Source: Marinomonas rhizomae (GTDB taxonomy: Bacteria; Pseudomonadota; Gammaproteobacteria; Pseudomonadales; Marinomonadaceae). Taken from it: DNA of 64,000 bases. The notes beneath the pieces were generated by a model that saw nothing but the letters and a program-made list of their open reading frames with translations, did no database searches and was not told the origin of the DNA. Shown here piece by piece: positions 1 to 8,237 of this stretch (positions are counted from its first letter, which is position 1; every line of letters begins with the position of its first letter). The stretch covers positions 124,001 through 188,000 of the forward strand of contig NZ_QNSE01000005.1 in assembly GCF_003315485.1 (NCBI RefSeq). The letters are read 5' to 3'. The translations under genes were made by a program, and so were the position numbers.

Positions 1-101
1 TGCTCAAAACTATGCAAACAAGATAGAAACAAACAATTAAAACATTACGTATAAAAACCAGTACAAGTACAATTTCAAGCACTTACTTGCAGGAGTAAAA
101 T

Positions 102-356
102 ATGTATACGCTAAGTTACTCAACTTTTAGAGCAAACCTTGCTAGCACATTTGATAAAGTAAATGACGATCATAAGCCTGCTCTCATTACTCGTCAGGGC
201 GGTAAACCGGCTGTACTTATTAGTTTGGAAGATTTTCAAGCGTATGAAGAAACGGCCTATTTGATGGCTAGTCCAAGAAACGCTTCTCGTTTAAACGAAG
301 CCATTGTAGAAGTAGAAGCAGGCAAAACACAGATAAGAGAACGGATTGAGGAATGA
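102..356 (+). CDS. yefM: YefM/Phd-family antitoxin
   Basis: Type II antitoxin that would bind and neutralise the YoeB mRNA interferase and repress its own promoter. The 84-residue protein has the usual YefM length and layout: an N-terminal Phd/YefM DNA-binding fold (YSTFRANLASTFDKV), the ITRQGGKPAVLISLEDF strand-turn segment, and an acidic C-terminal toxin-binding tail. An AGGAG ribosome site at 91-95 sits 6 nt before the ATG. The stop overlaps the toxin ATG (ATGA), as in intact yefM-yoeB operons. The toxin is destroyed, so this is an orphan antitoxin. It may still repress, or protect against related toxins. Confidence 0.93.
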   Translation: MYTLSYSTFRANLASTFDKVNDDHKPALITRQGGKPAVLISLEDFQAYEETAYLMASPRNASRLNEAIVEVEAGKTQIRERIEE

Positions 357-454
357 TTTTATCTTGGGCTGAAAATGTATGGAAAGATTATCTTTATTGG
401 CAGTAAAAAAATAAGAAGACGCCGTATATTGTTCATTGCCGTTACCATTACTAA
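353..454 (+). pseudogene. yoeB: yoeB toxin remnant with internal deletion
   Basis: Directly after yefM, with the normal ATGA overlap, an ATG at 353 encodes MILSWAENVWKDYLYWQ, which matches the N-terminus of YoeB, and then meets a TAA at 404. In the same frame, 422-451 encodes PYIVHCRYHY followed by TAA at 452, which matches the conserved YoeB C-terminus (CRYHY). The roughly 55 central residues, which hold most of the RelE-fold core and catalytic residues, are missing. This is seen directly; the identity rests on recall of YoeB ends. It cannot make an active RNase. Confidence 0.85.
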
Positions 455-468
455 AAGACGAATTCGAT

Positions 469-502
469 AAAGCCAATACAAACGTCGATCTGTATTGGCT
501 TT
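469..502. terminator. bidirectional hairpin between yoeB relic and phosphatase
   Basis: Perfect 12-bp inverted repeat, AAAGCCAATACA at 469-480 and TGTATTGGCTTT at 491-502, with a 10-nt loop. It lies between convergent genes and carries A/T ends on both sides, so it can serve as an intrinsic terminator in either direction. Confidence 0.75.
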
Positions 503-520
503 TCAAAATTTAAAACCGCA

Positions 521-1279
521 TTATTTTGCGGCTTTTTCATTCCATGCTTGTAGCTCTGACTTCGACCAAGAACCATATGAAGCATTAGGCATAACAATCC
601 AATTGTTACCAAAATGCTTGGCTTCTTTGGCAACTAGACCACGCTGATACTCTGTCGATTCTTTGTTTTTAAATTCAGCAGCAAAATCATGCAGGCTGTC
701 ACCAATTAACATAATAATATCATGGTTTTTACGGGCAATCTCACGGCGAGACTCTTTCGACTCGGTATAAAGCAACACATTGTCACTGCTTACTTGAGCA
801 ACATTCAGCTTTTTCAGTGTCTTAAGTGTGTCGGCTTTGTTCTCTTGAAAACGATCCGAGATATAGTAGATTTTCACGCCTTGCTGCGTGACAAAATCGA
901 TAAAATCTTTTGCGCCTGGAATTAAGGTCGGTTCGCCTTTTTTCTCCCAATCGCTCCAAGTATCCCAAGAAGTATAATCGTGGCAATTATTTACATCACG
1001 AACTAATAATGGTGTATTGTCTATGACTGTTTCATCCAAATCTAACACAACAGCGGGTTTTTTATCTGAGTTATGATTCGCCAAAATCTGTATAAAGCGC
1101 TGCGTGGCAAATTGGTATGCCTGCAACTGCAGTGCCATAACTTCGGCAGACTGCTGCTGATAACGCAGTGCCATATTATATTCTTTCGCTTTACAAACAG
1201 TGTCTTGGTCTGCTGAAAAGGCAGCATTACTGCCCAATAAAGGTAACGCAAAAAGTAAAGAGGCGGTGAGTTTTTTCAT
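521..1279 (-). CDS. HAD acid phosphatase, 5'-nucleotidase e(P4) family
   Basis: Periplasmic class C-type acid phosphatase that would dephosphorylate nucleotides or other phosphomonoesters. The HAD nucleophile motif VVLDLDETVIDN is at about residues 78-90, followed by a mid-protein ISDR motif and a C-terminal IGDSLHDF aspartate motif. A signal peptide (MKKLTASLLFALPLLGSNAAFSA) lacks a lipobox cysteine, so unlike Haemophilus e(P4) this form is probably soluble in the periplasm. At 252 residues it is of normal family length. It is a single gene, divergent from the EamA gene at 1560. Substrate is unknown; NMN/5'-nucleotides are likely. Confidence 0.88.
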   Translation of the reverse strand: MKKLTASLLFALPLLGSNAAFSADQDTVCKAKEYNMALRYQQQSAEVMALQLQAYQFATQRFIQILANHNSDKKPAVVLDLDETVIDNTPLLVRDVNNCHDYTSWDTWSDWEKKGEPTLIPGAKDFIDFVTQQGVKIYYISDRFQENKADTLKTLKKLNVAQVSSDNVLLYTESKESRREIARKNHDIIMLIGDSLHDFAAEFKNKESTEYQRGLVAKEAKHFGNNWIVMPNASYGSWSKSELQAWNEKAAK

Positions 1280-1494
1280 AAGACAAATGTTTCCTTAAAA
1301 TTTAAGGGGACATAAAATGACATGTTTTTTTATTAAATGCCAATTTAATTACAGCTCAAATATATTTTGACCACTATTCACCACTTCCACATTCCACTAC
1401 AACTTTAAAAACAATTAAATCTGAAGTATTCAAACCGAGCCTTACTTTCTCCGCCCATAACATTCAATTAATATGAATGATTTGTTCTTTATTA

Positions 1495-1509
1495 TTCATT
1501 ATTAATGAA
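1495..1509. promoter_or_regulatory. palindrome TTCATTA-T-TAATGAA upstream of EamA gene
   Basis: Perfect 7-1-7 palindrome 51 nt before the EamA start, in the 280-bp divergent spacer between the phosphatase and exporter genes. A near copy (TTCATTATTAATAAA, one mismatch) lies at 10391-10405 upstream of the LysR gene. It may be a binding site for that LysR protein or another regulator. The rest of the spacer is AT-rich without other recognisable sites. Confidence 0.35.
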
Positions 1510-1559
1510 AGTAAAAACAGCCTAAACTGATTAAAAGACAAACAGAAAAAGGCACCCAC

Positions 1560-2474
1560 ATGAACAATACACACTCGAGCACCCTATCTATTGCTGGCAT
1601 TGGCTATGCGCTCGCCGCGGTCGCGATTTGGACAGGCTTTATCTTGGTTTCGAAGGCGGGTTCGCTGGCGGCATTGGCCTTACCGGATATGATGATGGTT
1701 CGATTCGGCACTGCTTTTATCTTATTTTTCCCTTTTATTTGGCAGCACCGTCATACCATTTTTCAATGGCGTATGCTGGTGTTAGGCAGCATTGGTGGGC
1801 TCGCATATGCTTTATCCGTGTTCAATGGTTTTGACCATGCGCCCGCGACCCATGCCGCATTATTACTGCCTGGCCTAATGCCAATCATGATTGCCGTATT
1901 CGCTTACTTTCTGGCGAATGAACGTCATAGTAACCTTGCTTGGTTCGGAATTTTGCTCAGTAGCCTGGGTATTATCGTACTCCTATCTGAAACTCTACTG
2001 TCAGGAACATCTTATTGGCTAGGCGATGCCAGCTTCATCCTTGCATGCGTATTCTGGGGCATTTTTACCGTACTATTACGTCGATGGAAGTTTGCACCGT
2101 GGCAGGCAACACTGGGGATTATTGCGGTGACAACCGGCTTATTTACACCAATTTATGCCTTATTTCTCCCTCACCAAATAAGTCAGGCCTCGTGGGAAAT
2201 GATTGGTCTACAAGCGTTCTATCAAGGCGTGATGGCAACTACCGTTCAAATGGTCTGTTATGGACGTGCTGTTCATTTAATTGGTGCGACTAGAATGGGT
2301 AGCCTGATGGCATTAGTGCCAGTCTTTGCAAGCGTATTGGCCGTGCCTATGTTTGGGGAAAGATGGACCTTAGGGTTAAGCATTGCCTTACTCTGTATTT
2401 TGCTGGGAACACTCGTCGGAAACATTCCGATTCATTTTTTACGCCGTAAACTTGTTCGTAAATGCATTGCCTAA
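1560..2474 (+). CDS. EamA/DMT-family transporter
   Basis: Inner-membrane drug/metabolite transporter, probably a small-molecule or amino-acid exporter. The 304 residues form about ten hydrophobic helices in two EamA repeats, beginning GIGYALAAVAIWTGFILVSKAG and repeating at about residue 150 (WLGDASFILACVFWGIFTVLLRRW). The C-terminus is basic (RRKLVRK), as expected for a cytoplasmic end. It is a stand-alone gene after a divergent promoter region. The substrate cannot be told from sequence. A second EamA paralogue is at 26981. Confidence 0.9.
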   Translation: MNNTHSSTLSIAGIGYALAAVAIWTGFILVSKAGSLAALALPDMMMVRFGTAFILFFPFIWQHRHTIFQWRMLVLGSIGGLAYALSVFNGFDHAPATHAALLLPGLMPIMIAVFAYFLANERHSNLAWFGILLSSLGIIVLLSETLLSGTSYWLGDASFILACVFWGIFTVLLRRWKFAPWQATLGIIAVTTGLFTPIYALFLPHQISQASWEMIGLQAFYQGVMATTVQMVCYGRAVHLIGATRMGSLMALVPVFASVLAVPMFGERWTLGLSIALLCILLGTLVGNIPIHFLRRKLVRKCIA

Positions 2475-2527
2475 CACCTCGCATGCTCAATCTTTTAAGT
2501 GAGGCAAATGGGTGCTAGACAAAAAGA

Positions 2528-2585
2528 GGGTTGTATAGTGAACAACCCAAAACCTCACTACGCGCCTTTATTTAGCAAAGGCGCG
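2528..2585. terminator. two hairpins between convergent genes
   Basis: Two hairpins lie between the convergent EamA and esterase genes. GGGTTGT (2528-2534) pairs with ACAACCC (2542-2548). CGCGCCTTT (2561-2569) pairs with AAAGGCGCG (2577-2585) and spans the esterase stop codon. Neither has a long T tract, so termination strength is uncertain. Confidence 0.45.
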
Positions 2586-3452
2586 CTTTAGAAAATTGAT
2601 TACAGGTGCCACTTCGGCATTAAACTTATCACCACCATGACCACCACCTTCCACAAAACGAAGCTCAACCGATTTCACTCCTGAACGACCTTTCATAACA
2701 GAATACAGTCTTTCAGATTGCAAAGGGGAGACGACAAAGTCACTCGTACCATGCACCAGTAAAGTGGCTGGAATACGAATATTCTCTGGTAGGGTTTGTA
2801 GGAACGTCAGGGGGCTGGCCGCATCTGCTAATGCTTTATGCTCAGACACTTTCGCGCCCACCAATATGGATTCCGGTGTCGGCTCTTCATCCATAGCCTT
2901 GCGATCCGTTACGTCGTCCTGCTTTCTGTCTATTGCCAAATGATACAAATCAGAAGGAGCATACCATGACACCACAGCGTCAAGTTGAGTGGCTGCTGAT
3001 TGCGCTTGATCAAACCCTGACCATAACGCCAAATGAGCGCCTGAGGATTGCCCCCATACAGCCACCTTACTACCATCATAACCGTATTGTTTCGCGTTAT
3101 TTCGGACGAAGTCGAATGCGGCTCTCAAGTCCTCTAATTGCGTTGGCCAAGTGGCTTGCGTGCTGTAAGTGTAATTAATCGACACCAAGGCCATACCAGC
3201 TTCCATCAATTGATTCACCCGATCATAAAGCGCAATTTGGGACTTGTCATTGCGAAACCATCGCCCACCATGAATGAAAACCACAACAGGCGGATTCGAT
3301 ACATTGTCAGGCAAATAGATGTCTAACTGATTTCGCTCCCGATCTCCGTAGCGTATGTCTTTCATTACTTCAACCGCCTGAACCGATGTTGATACCATTG
3401 CCAAAACCACTATTCCTAATGTTAATTTTTTAAACATGACGGCCAATGTCAT
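2568..3452 (-). CDS. secreted alpha/beta hydrolase (esterase-like)
   Basis: Serine hydrolase of the BD-FAE/HSL-like carboxylesterase group, probably exported. The oxyanion-hole motif is FIHGGRW at about residue 65. The nucleophile elbow is GQSSG. The catalytic His is likely in VEGGGHGG near the C-terminus, with an Asp in HGTSDFVV. An N-terminal hydrophobic segment (LTLGIVVLAMVSTSVQA) reads as a signal peptide. The ATG at 3452 was chosen because AAGGGG lies just upstream; an ATG 15 nt earlier overlaps that ribosome site. The ester substrate is unknown. It lies beside the siderophore locus, so ester-siderophore hydrolysis is possible but unproven. Confidence 0.85.
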   Translation of the reverse strand: MTLAVMFKKLTLGIVVLAMVSTSVQAVEVMKDIRYGDRERNQLDIYLPDNVSNPPVVVFIHGGRWFRNDKSQIALYDRVNQLMEAGMALVSINYTYSTQATWPTQLEDLRAAFDFVRNNAKQYGYDGSKVAVWGQSSGAHLALWSGFDQAQSAATQLDAVVSWYAPSDLYHLAIDRKQDDVTDRKAMDEEPTPESILVGAKVSEHKALADAASPLTFLQTLPENIRIPATLLVHGTSDFVVSPLQSERLYSVMKGRSGVKSVELRFVEGGGHGGDKFNAEVAPVINFLKRAFAK

Positions 3453-3635
3453 TTGATTCCCCTTCACTTTGATGAATGCGTGACGTATTGATTTTCATTG
3501 AGTATTTAAGCCTAGGTCATCATACGTCGTAATTATTCAATAAATACGCATGTAACGGCTCTAAATACACAACACTGCGTTGTCATTCTTCGAACCCTAT
3601 TCAATGTAGCGAATTTTAGAAAATAACCTCGCAAT

Positions 3636-3650
3636 TGATAATGATTATTA
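3636..3650. promoter_or_regulatory. Fur box upstream of AraC regulator
   Basis: TGATAAT-G-ATTATTA matches the 7-1-7 Fur consensus (TGATAATNATTATCA) at 13 of 14 specified bases. It sits about 60 nt before the GTG start of the AraC-type regulator of the siderophore locus, as expected for an iron-repressed promoter. Confidence 0.8.
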
Positions 3651-3710
3651 ATAATATAAGTGTTATCTGTTTCTGCTGTTACCAGCACTACTTCGTTAGG
3701 AGAAAACATC

Positions 3711-4595
3711 GTGTCTTTTCATTCTGTTGAGCAAATCGCAACGTTTGAACAATTTAACTTAGATTTCGACCCATCCAGTTGGGTTCGTACTGTTAACCAT
3801 CATTTTGATGAAGACACTTCTATTGTGAATGTTCACCAGCCCGGCCTGTATATTTCTATGATAGGTAAGTGTCAGTGCCAAACATTGAATAAAGGAATGG
3901 ATAAAAAAAGGGATTACAGTCACAACTACATGGTAGCGTTAGTTGATGAATCATGCCCTTCTTACATGAGCTTTCAAAGTGACAGTACCTGGCAAACTTT
4001 CTCCATTCACTTATCTTTGGAGCACCTAGGAAAAAGGAGCATATTGCCTGAATTAACCACCAATGTGCCGCACAATGTTCCCCAGGTGCGACTAGCAGAA
4101 GCGGGGCCAATTCCAGTGGACATACTGCAATGCTGTGAAGCCGTTTGGGATTGTGAGTTACAAGGGTTTGAACGAGAGCTTTTTATTAAAGCCAAAGCAC
4201 AAGAAGTATTGGCTCTATTTCTTCACCAGCATCGCTTAAAAAGCCAAGCCACTCAGAACATTCGAATTGATCAATTAAATTATGCCTTAAATCATGTACA
4301 AATGAACTTACAACTAGATTGGCCTCTGTCGGCGGTTGCTCGCCTAGCCGGCAGCAATCGCACCTATGTCAAACAGGATATCAAGCAATTACTGGGCATG
4401 AGTTTTCGTGACTGGCTTCGAAAAATTCGCATCGAGACGGCTCAAAAACGACTCGCCAGCAGTCAGCCTATTACCGATATTGCTCACGATATTGGCTTCA
4501 AAAGCCAAGCGCATTTTGCCACCTTGTTTAAGAGCGAAGTGGGTGTCACCCCAAGCGAGTATCGCCAAGCCTTATTCATACGACATTCCGCTTAG
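3711..4595 (+). CDS. AraC-family regulator of siderophore uptake (PchR-like)
   Basis: Transcriptional activator with a C-terminal AraC double helix-turn-helix (about residues 200-290; ITDIAHDIGFKSQAHFATLFKSEVGVTPSEYR). The N-terminal half resembles the PchR/YbtA-type sensor domain, which binds ferric siderophore in known members. GTG at 3711 is preferred: AGGAG at 3698-3702 is 8 nt upstream, and the earlier in-frame codons lie against the promoter and Fur box. It heads the permease-receptor-reductase genes, so it probably activates them when the ferric siderophore enters the cell. The effector is inferred from context. Confidence 0.85.
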   Translation: MSFHSVEQIATFEQFNLDFDPSSWVRTVNHHFDEDTSIVNVHQPGLYISMIGKCQCQTLNKGMDKKRDYSHNYMVALVDESCPSYMSFQSDSTWQTFSIHLSLEHLGKRSILPELTTNVPHNVPQVRLAEAGPIPVDILQCCEAVWDCELQGFERELFIKAKAQEVLALFLHQHRLKSQATQNIRIDQLNYALNHVQMNLQLDWPLSAVARLAGSNRTYVKQDIKQLLGMSFRDWLRKIRIETAQKRLASSQPITDIAHDIGFKSQAHFATLFKSEVGVTPSEYRQALFIRHSA

Positions 4596-4799
4596 CCATT
4601 TTTTCCGTTTTCAAAAGTAACATGTCTGCTTTCGAAAGAGCGCCTTCTATTTCCTCGATAGACTCGTTAAAACGTCTTAGTTGGCTTGCTTCTTTTTCCT
4701 CAAACGCTTACTTCGACTTTTAACCCCTTATGCAAAATACCGCTTGGTCGCTCTGTTGCGCCTCCAGTATCTGCATAAGATCACCCTTAGGATTCAACC

Positions 4800-6062
4800 A
4801 TGAAAAACAGCCAATACCCTTGGTTCATGTTAGCCAGCACCTACGTAACTCAATATATAGGCGTCGCTTTCATTCTCTCCGCCGCCGTTGCTATTCTTCG
4901 TCAACAGGGCGCAGCGTTGGATCAATTAGCCCTATTGAACCTCGCTGTACTGCCTCTGGCTGGTAAGGTTTTCTATGCCCCGATAATTGACAAATTTCAC
5001 GTAAACTTACGATATATATGTTTAGTAAATCTACAAGGTAGATACAGAAGCTGGCTTGTGCTCGCCCAAGGCGCAATGACATTACTGCTTATCCTAGCAG
5101 GGGCTTTAGACTTCGAAACACAATTTAGCGGCATACTGCTGGTGTTAGCTTGTTATGTTTTCTTCATGAGCATACAAGATGTATCGATTGACGGGCTCTC
5201 CTGCAAATTGTTTGATTCAAACACCCGCAAGTTTGCTAACAGCGTTCAATTCTCAGGAAATTTACTCGGTAATATCATTGGCGGTGGCTTAATCTTAATG
5301 TTTTACCCTTGGTTAGAATGGCAAGGATCCTTATGGTTGCTGGCCGCTTTGACCGCCATTTCACTTGTGCAAATGCTTTTCTTCAAAGAGCCTGACCATG
5401 CCGCTGAACCAACCCAACAAAACGAAAGTACTCATCACCTTCTAAAAGACATTAAGCAATTCATTCTTAAACATAAACGCTGGTTTCTAATATTAGGACT
5501 TTATCCTATTGGCTCGACCTGTGGATTCGCTTTATTAAACCCACTTCTGGTTGATCAAGGTTGGCCGCTTGACGATATTGGCTTCGTGATGAAGATATAC
5601 GGTTCTATTGTGGGGTTGTTTTCCGCTCTACTCGCCACGCCGCTGATCAATCAAATTGGCCGCACCAATGCCCTTGTCACAGTCACCTTTATACAATTCA
5701 CCTCCCTTATCTTTGTGCTGTTTCTAACATTAGGTGCGACCAGTAAGGTCATGGTTTACGCTGCCATTACCTTACATTTCATCAGTTTCCCTGCAATGTT
5801 GGTGGTTTCTTCCACCATCATGATGGACAAAGCGGCCCTAACGCTAAGGAAAGCGACATTTTTCACGCTTCAATTCAGCGTGGCTTCATTGCTTGGTTTC
5901 GCCTATTCCGCTGCCAGTCTCGCTCTAGCAAAACATTTGCAATACAGCGGTGTTGTCGCTGGTGGGGCCGTCATCACGCTGCTGATCGCCTGCGTTATTC
6001 GCCCCTTACTAAAAGAAAGTCCAATGCAGGCTTCTTCGCCATGCAGTCATGCCACTCGTTAG
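4800..6062 (+). CDS. MFS siderophore permease, RhtX/FptX family
   Basis: Inner-membrane major-facilitator protein, 420 residues and about 12 helices, that would carry a ferric or free siderophore into the cytoplasm in place of an ABC system. The AraC-MFS-TonB-receptor order is the one seen for fptX and rhtX. Helix 1 contains YVTQYIGVAFILSAAVAIL, and the conserved QDVSIDGLS segment follows helix 4. The stretch at about 4996-5044 (residues HVNLRYICLVNLQGRYRSW) looks longer and more AT-rich than I expect between the DKF and RYRSW segments of the family. A small insertion is possible. Expression is probably controlled by the upstream AraC gene. Confidence 0.85.
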   Translation: MKNSQYPWFMLASTYVTQYIGVAFILSAAVAILRQQGAALDQLALLNLAVLPLAGKVFYAPIIDKFHVNLRYICLVNLQGRYRSWLVLAQGAMTLLLILAGALDFETQFSGILLVLACYVFFMSIQDVSIDGLSCKLFDSNTRKFANSVQFSGNLLGNIIGGGLILMFYPWLEWQGSLWLLAALTAISLVQMLFFKEPDHAAEPTQQNESTHHLLKDIKQFILKHKRWFLILGLYPIGSTCGFALLNPLLVDQGWPLDDIGFVMKIYGSIVGLFSALLATPLINQIGRTNALVTVTFIQFTSLIFVLFLTLGATSKVMVYAAITLHFISFPAMLVVSSTIMMDKAALTLRKATFFTLQFSVASLLGFAYSAASLALAKHLQYSGVVAGGAVITLLIACVIRPLLKESPMQASSPCSHATR

Positions 6063-6089
6063 CCCTATTTCACAAAAGGAAAACATTCA

Positions 6090-8132
6090 ATGTCGAAAAC
6101 AATAAACATACGACCTTATAACCCTTACAAGCTCTCCTTAGTCGCCATATCGGTTATTAGCGCCATGATGGTTCAGCCTACAATCGCGGCTGAAGTGGAT
6201 CTCGATACCATCGTCATCACAGGCGAAAAGATGGATAAGAGCTTGAAAGATACCATCACAGCGGTCACGGTTATAACCTCTGATGAACTTGAAACAGGCG
6301 AAACAAAACAAGCCAAAGACATCGCGACACAAGCACCGAATGTCATTCCAGGCTCCTTTGGTAACATTAACGTTCGAGGCATTTCTGGCGGTGGCGCTGC
6401 GACCGGTGGTCTGGCATTGATAACGGGGTCTCGTGCCCGAGTGGCCACCGTAGTTGACGGTACGTCTCAAGACTGGTCAGGATACAACTTTTCACCTGTC
6501 GGTTTATGGGACGCTCAACAAGTAGAAGTCTTACGTGGACCACAATCCACAGCACAAGGTGCGAGTGCGATCGCCGGCGCCCTTGTCATCAATACCAATG
6601 ATCCAACGTTTGAAAGTGAAGCGGCGGTTCAAGCGGGTTTAGAAAGCTACAAAAATGGCAACCTAAAATACAATGTGGCGGCCATGTCTTCTGGTGCCAT
6701 TATTGAAGATGAATTGGCGTATCGTATCGCCATCGATGAAACCAAAGGAGAAGGCTGGCTGAACTATGATACCAATGGGTATGATGACACGCCGAACTTA
6801 AGCGAATCAGAGAGCCTTAATATTCGAGGCAAACTACTGTGGCAGCCTGCTAGTATTCCAGAGCTCTCTGCTAAATTGACCGTCAACCATCATAAAAACG
6901 ACGGTGAACACATCCGCTTCGCCAGTAATACAGAAGAAGGTATTGATAGCCAAACGCTTACCTTGAACAGTAGCACCATCTCACGCCAACAAGATTCAAC
7001 AGACAAGTCCATTGCACTGGACGTGGATTATCAAATCCGTAGCGGCCTAACCAACTCACTTCACATCAGTCATAGTAATTCTGATCTATACGCAGATGGC
7101 TATTCTGTTGCAACCGCCACCAATACATATGACATTCAGCAAGACACTACCTCGTTAGAAAACCGCGTTATTTTTAATAGCCAACAATCTGACTGGTCGG
7201 GTGTATTAGGGCTCTATGCTTCTAGCAAAGATTCTGTGATTGATGCCACACAAGGCGCCTTAAACATAGACACTAGCTACACAACCAATACCACCGCTGC
7301 CTATGGCGAAACAAGTTATGCCCTATCTAATTTGACGCAAGCCAGTGTAGGATTACGCATCGAACACGAAGACATTGATAAAACTGGCTCTTTCTTTGGA
7401 CGCAGCGATGTCGACCAAGACCTAGATCAGACATATTACCTTCCTAAAGTCGGCCTCACTCATGCGGTATCAAAAGCTACCACGCTTGGCGTCAGCATTC
7501 GCAAAGGCTATAGCCCTTCTGGCACCGGCATCAATGTTTCTACCAATGACGCTTATGAATTCGACAGTGAAGCCGTCACAGCTTACGAAGTTAGCAGCAA
7601 AAGTGTCTTTGCCAACGGCACACGATTAAGTGCGAATATTTTCTATAATGACTACACGGATTATCAAGCCGCAAGTGGCTTTTCCGTTGTAAATATCGAC
7701 GCGGCCCATACTTATGGCTTCGAGTTGGAAGCCAGCACTTGGTTGACGAACAACTTTGAGTTACGCGGTTCCGTTGGTTTATTGCGCTCCGAGATCGATA
7801 ACAATGATACCAATGAAGGCAACCAGTTATCGGGGGCACCAGAAACAAACATTGGCTTAGGTTTCACTCAATACCTAGGTGACAATTGGTCATTCGGCGC
7901 CGATGCAAATTATGTTGGGCAATATTATTCCACCCTTGATAACAGCGACGCAAATGAGGCTGGCAATCACACCGTGCTTGATGCTCGTGCTCAATATCTA
8001 TTAGGAAATCTGACGTTAACAGGCTATGTTAAAAACCTCACAGACGAAGACGTGGTGTATTATCGTGAAGGTACTGTCGCGACTGTAGGACAAACTCGTA
8101 CGATTGGCATCAGTGCCCTGTACCGTTTGTAG
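6090..8132 (+). CDS. TonB-dependent ferric-siderophore receptor
   Basis: Outer-membrane beta-barrel receptor that imports ferric siderophore using TonB energy. A signal peptide (about residues 1-33) is followed by a TonB box-like DLDTIVITGEK. The plug domain (about 50-165) includes INVRGISGG and VEVLRGPQSTAQGA. The barrel follows and ends ...TIGISALYRL with a C-terminal hydrophobic residue. There is no N-terminal STN signalling extension, so no sigma/anti-sigma control is expected. It lies 27 nt after the permease, with AAAAGGAAAA as ribosome site, so the two are co-transcribed. At 680 residues it is of normal length. Ligand is unknown; gene partners suggest a phenolate or carboxylate siderophore. 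Confidence 0.92.
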   Translation: MSKTINIRPYNPYKLSLVAISVISAMMVQPTIAAEVDLDTIVITGEKMDKSLKDTITAVTVITSDELETGETKQAKDIATQAPNVIPGSFGNINVRGISGGGAATGGLALITGSRARVATVVDGTSQDWSGYNFSPVGLWDAQQVEVLRGPQSTAQGASAIAGALVINTNDPTFESEAAVQAGLESYKNGNLKYNVAAMSSGAIIEDELAYRIAIDETKGEGWLNYDTNGYDDTPNLSESESLNIRGKLLWQPASIPELSAKLTVNHHKNDGEHIRFASNTEEGIDSQTLTLNSSTISRQQDSTDKSIALDVDYQIRSGLTNSLHISHSNSDLYADGYSVATATNTYDIQQDTTSLENRVIFNSQQSDWSGVLGLYASSKDSVIDATQGALNIDTSYTTNTTAAYGETSYALSNLTQASVGLRIEHEDIDKTGSFFGRSDVDQDLDQTYYLPKVGLTHAVSKATTLGVSIRKGYSPSGTGINVSTNDAYEFDSEAVTAYEVSSKSVFANGTRLSANIFYNDYTDYQAASGFSVVNIDAAHTYGFELEASTWLTNNFELRGSVGLLRSEIDNNDTNEGNQLSGAPETNIGLGFTQYLGDNWSFGADANYVGQYYSTLDNSDANEAGNHTVLDARAQYLLGNLTLTGYVKNLTDEDVVYYREGTVATVGQTRTIGISALYRL

Positions 8133-8172
8133 CTCTTTCTAACACCAAAACTAACACTAATACAGTCACTCA

Positions 8173-8199
8173 GCATAGGGGCTTAATTTGCCCCTATGC
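8173..8199 (+). promoter_or_regulatory. intercistronic hairpin between receptor and reductase
   Basis: Perfect 10-bp stem, GCATAGGGGC (8173-8182) with GCCCCTATGC (8190-8199), and a 7-nt loop. It lies in the gap between the TonB receptor and siderophore-interacting genes and has only a weak T tract. It may be a partial terminator or an mRNA-stabilising hairpin giving high receptor and low reductase. It covers an upstream ATG (8196) of the next gene, which argues for the start at 8238. Confidence 0.6.
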
Positions 8200-8237
8200 T
8201 TATTGAAAGCCTTAGCCATCAGCTCACCAGAGGTAAC

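Noticed and set aside
1042..1251. 69-codon ORF inside the phosphatase gene
   Set aside because: It overlaps the e(P4)-type gene in another frame of the same strand, has no ribosome site and no recognisable motif; a shadow ORF.
2933..3326. Plus-strand ORFs of 81 and 62 codons
   Set aside because: They lie opposite the esterase gene, whose motifs and signal peptide are clear.
6138..6555. Minus-strand ORFs of 110, 91 and 62 codons
   Set aside because: They are antisense to the plug domain of the TonB receptor and are low-complexity translations.
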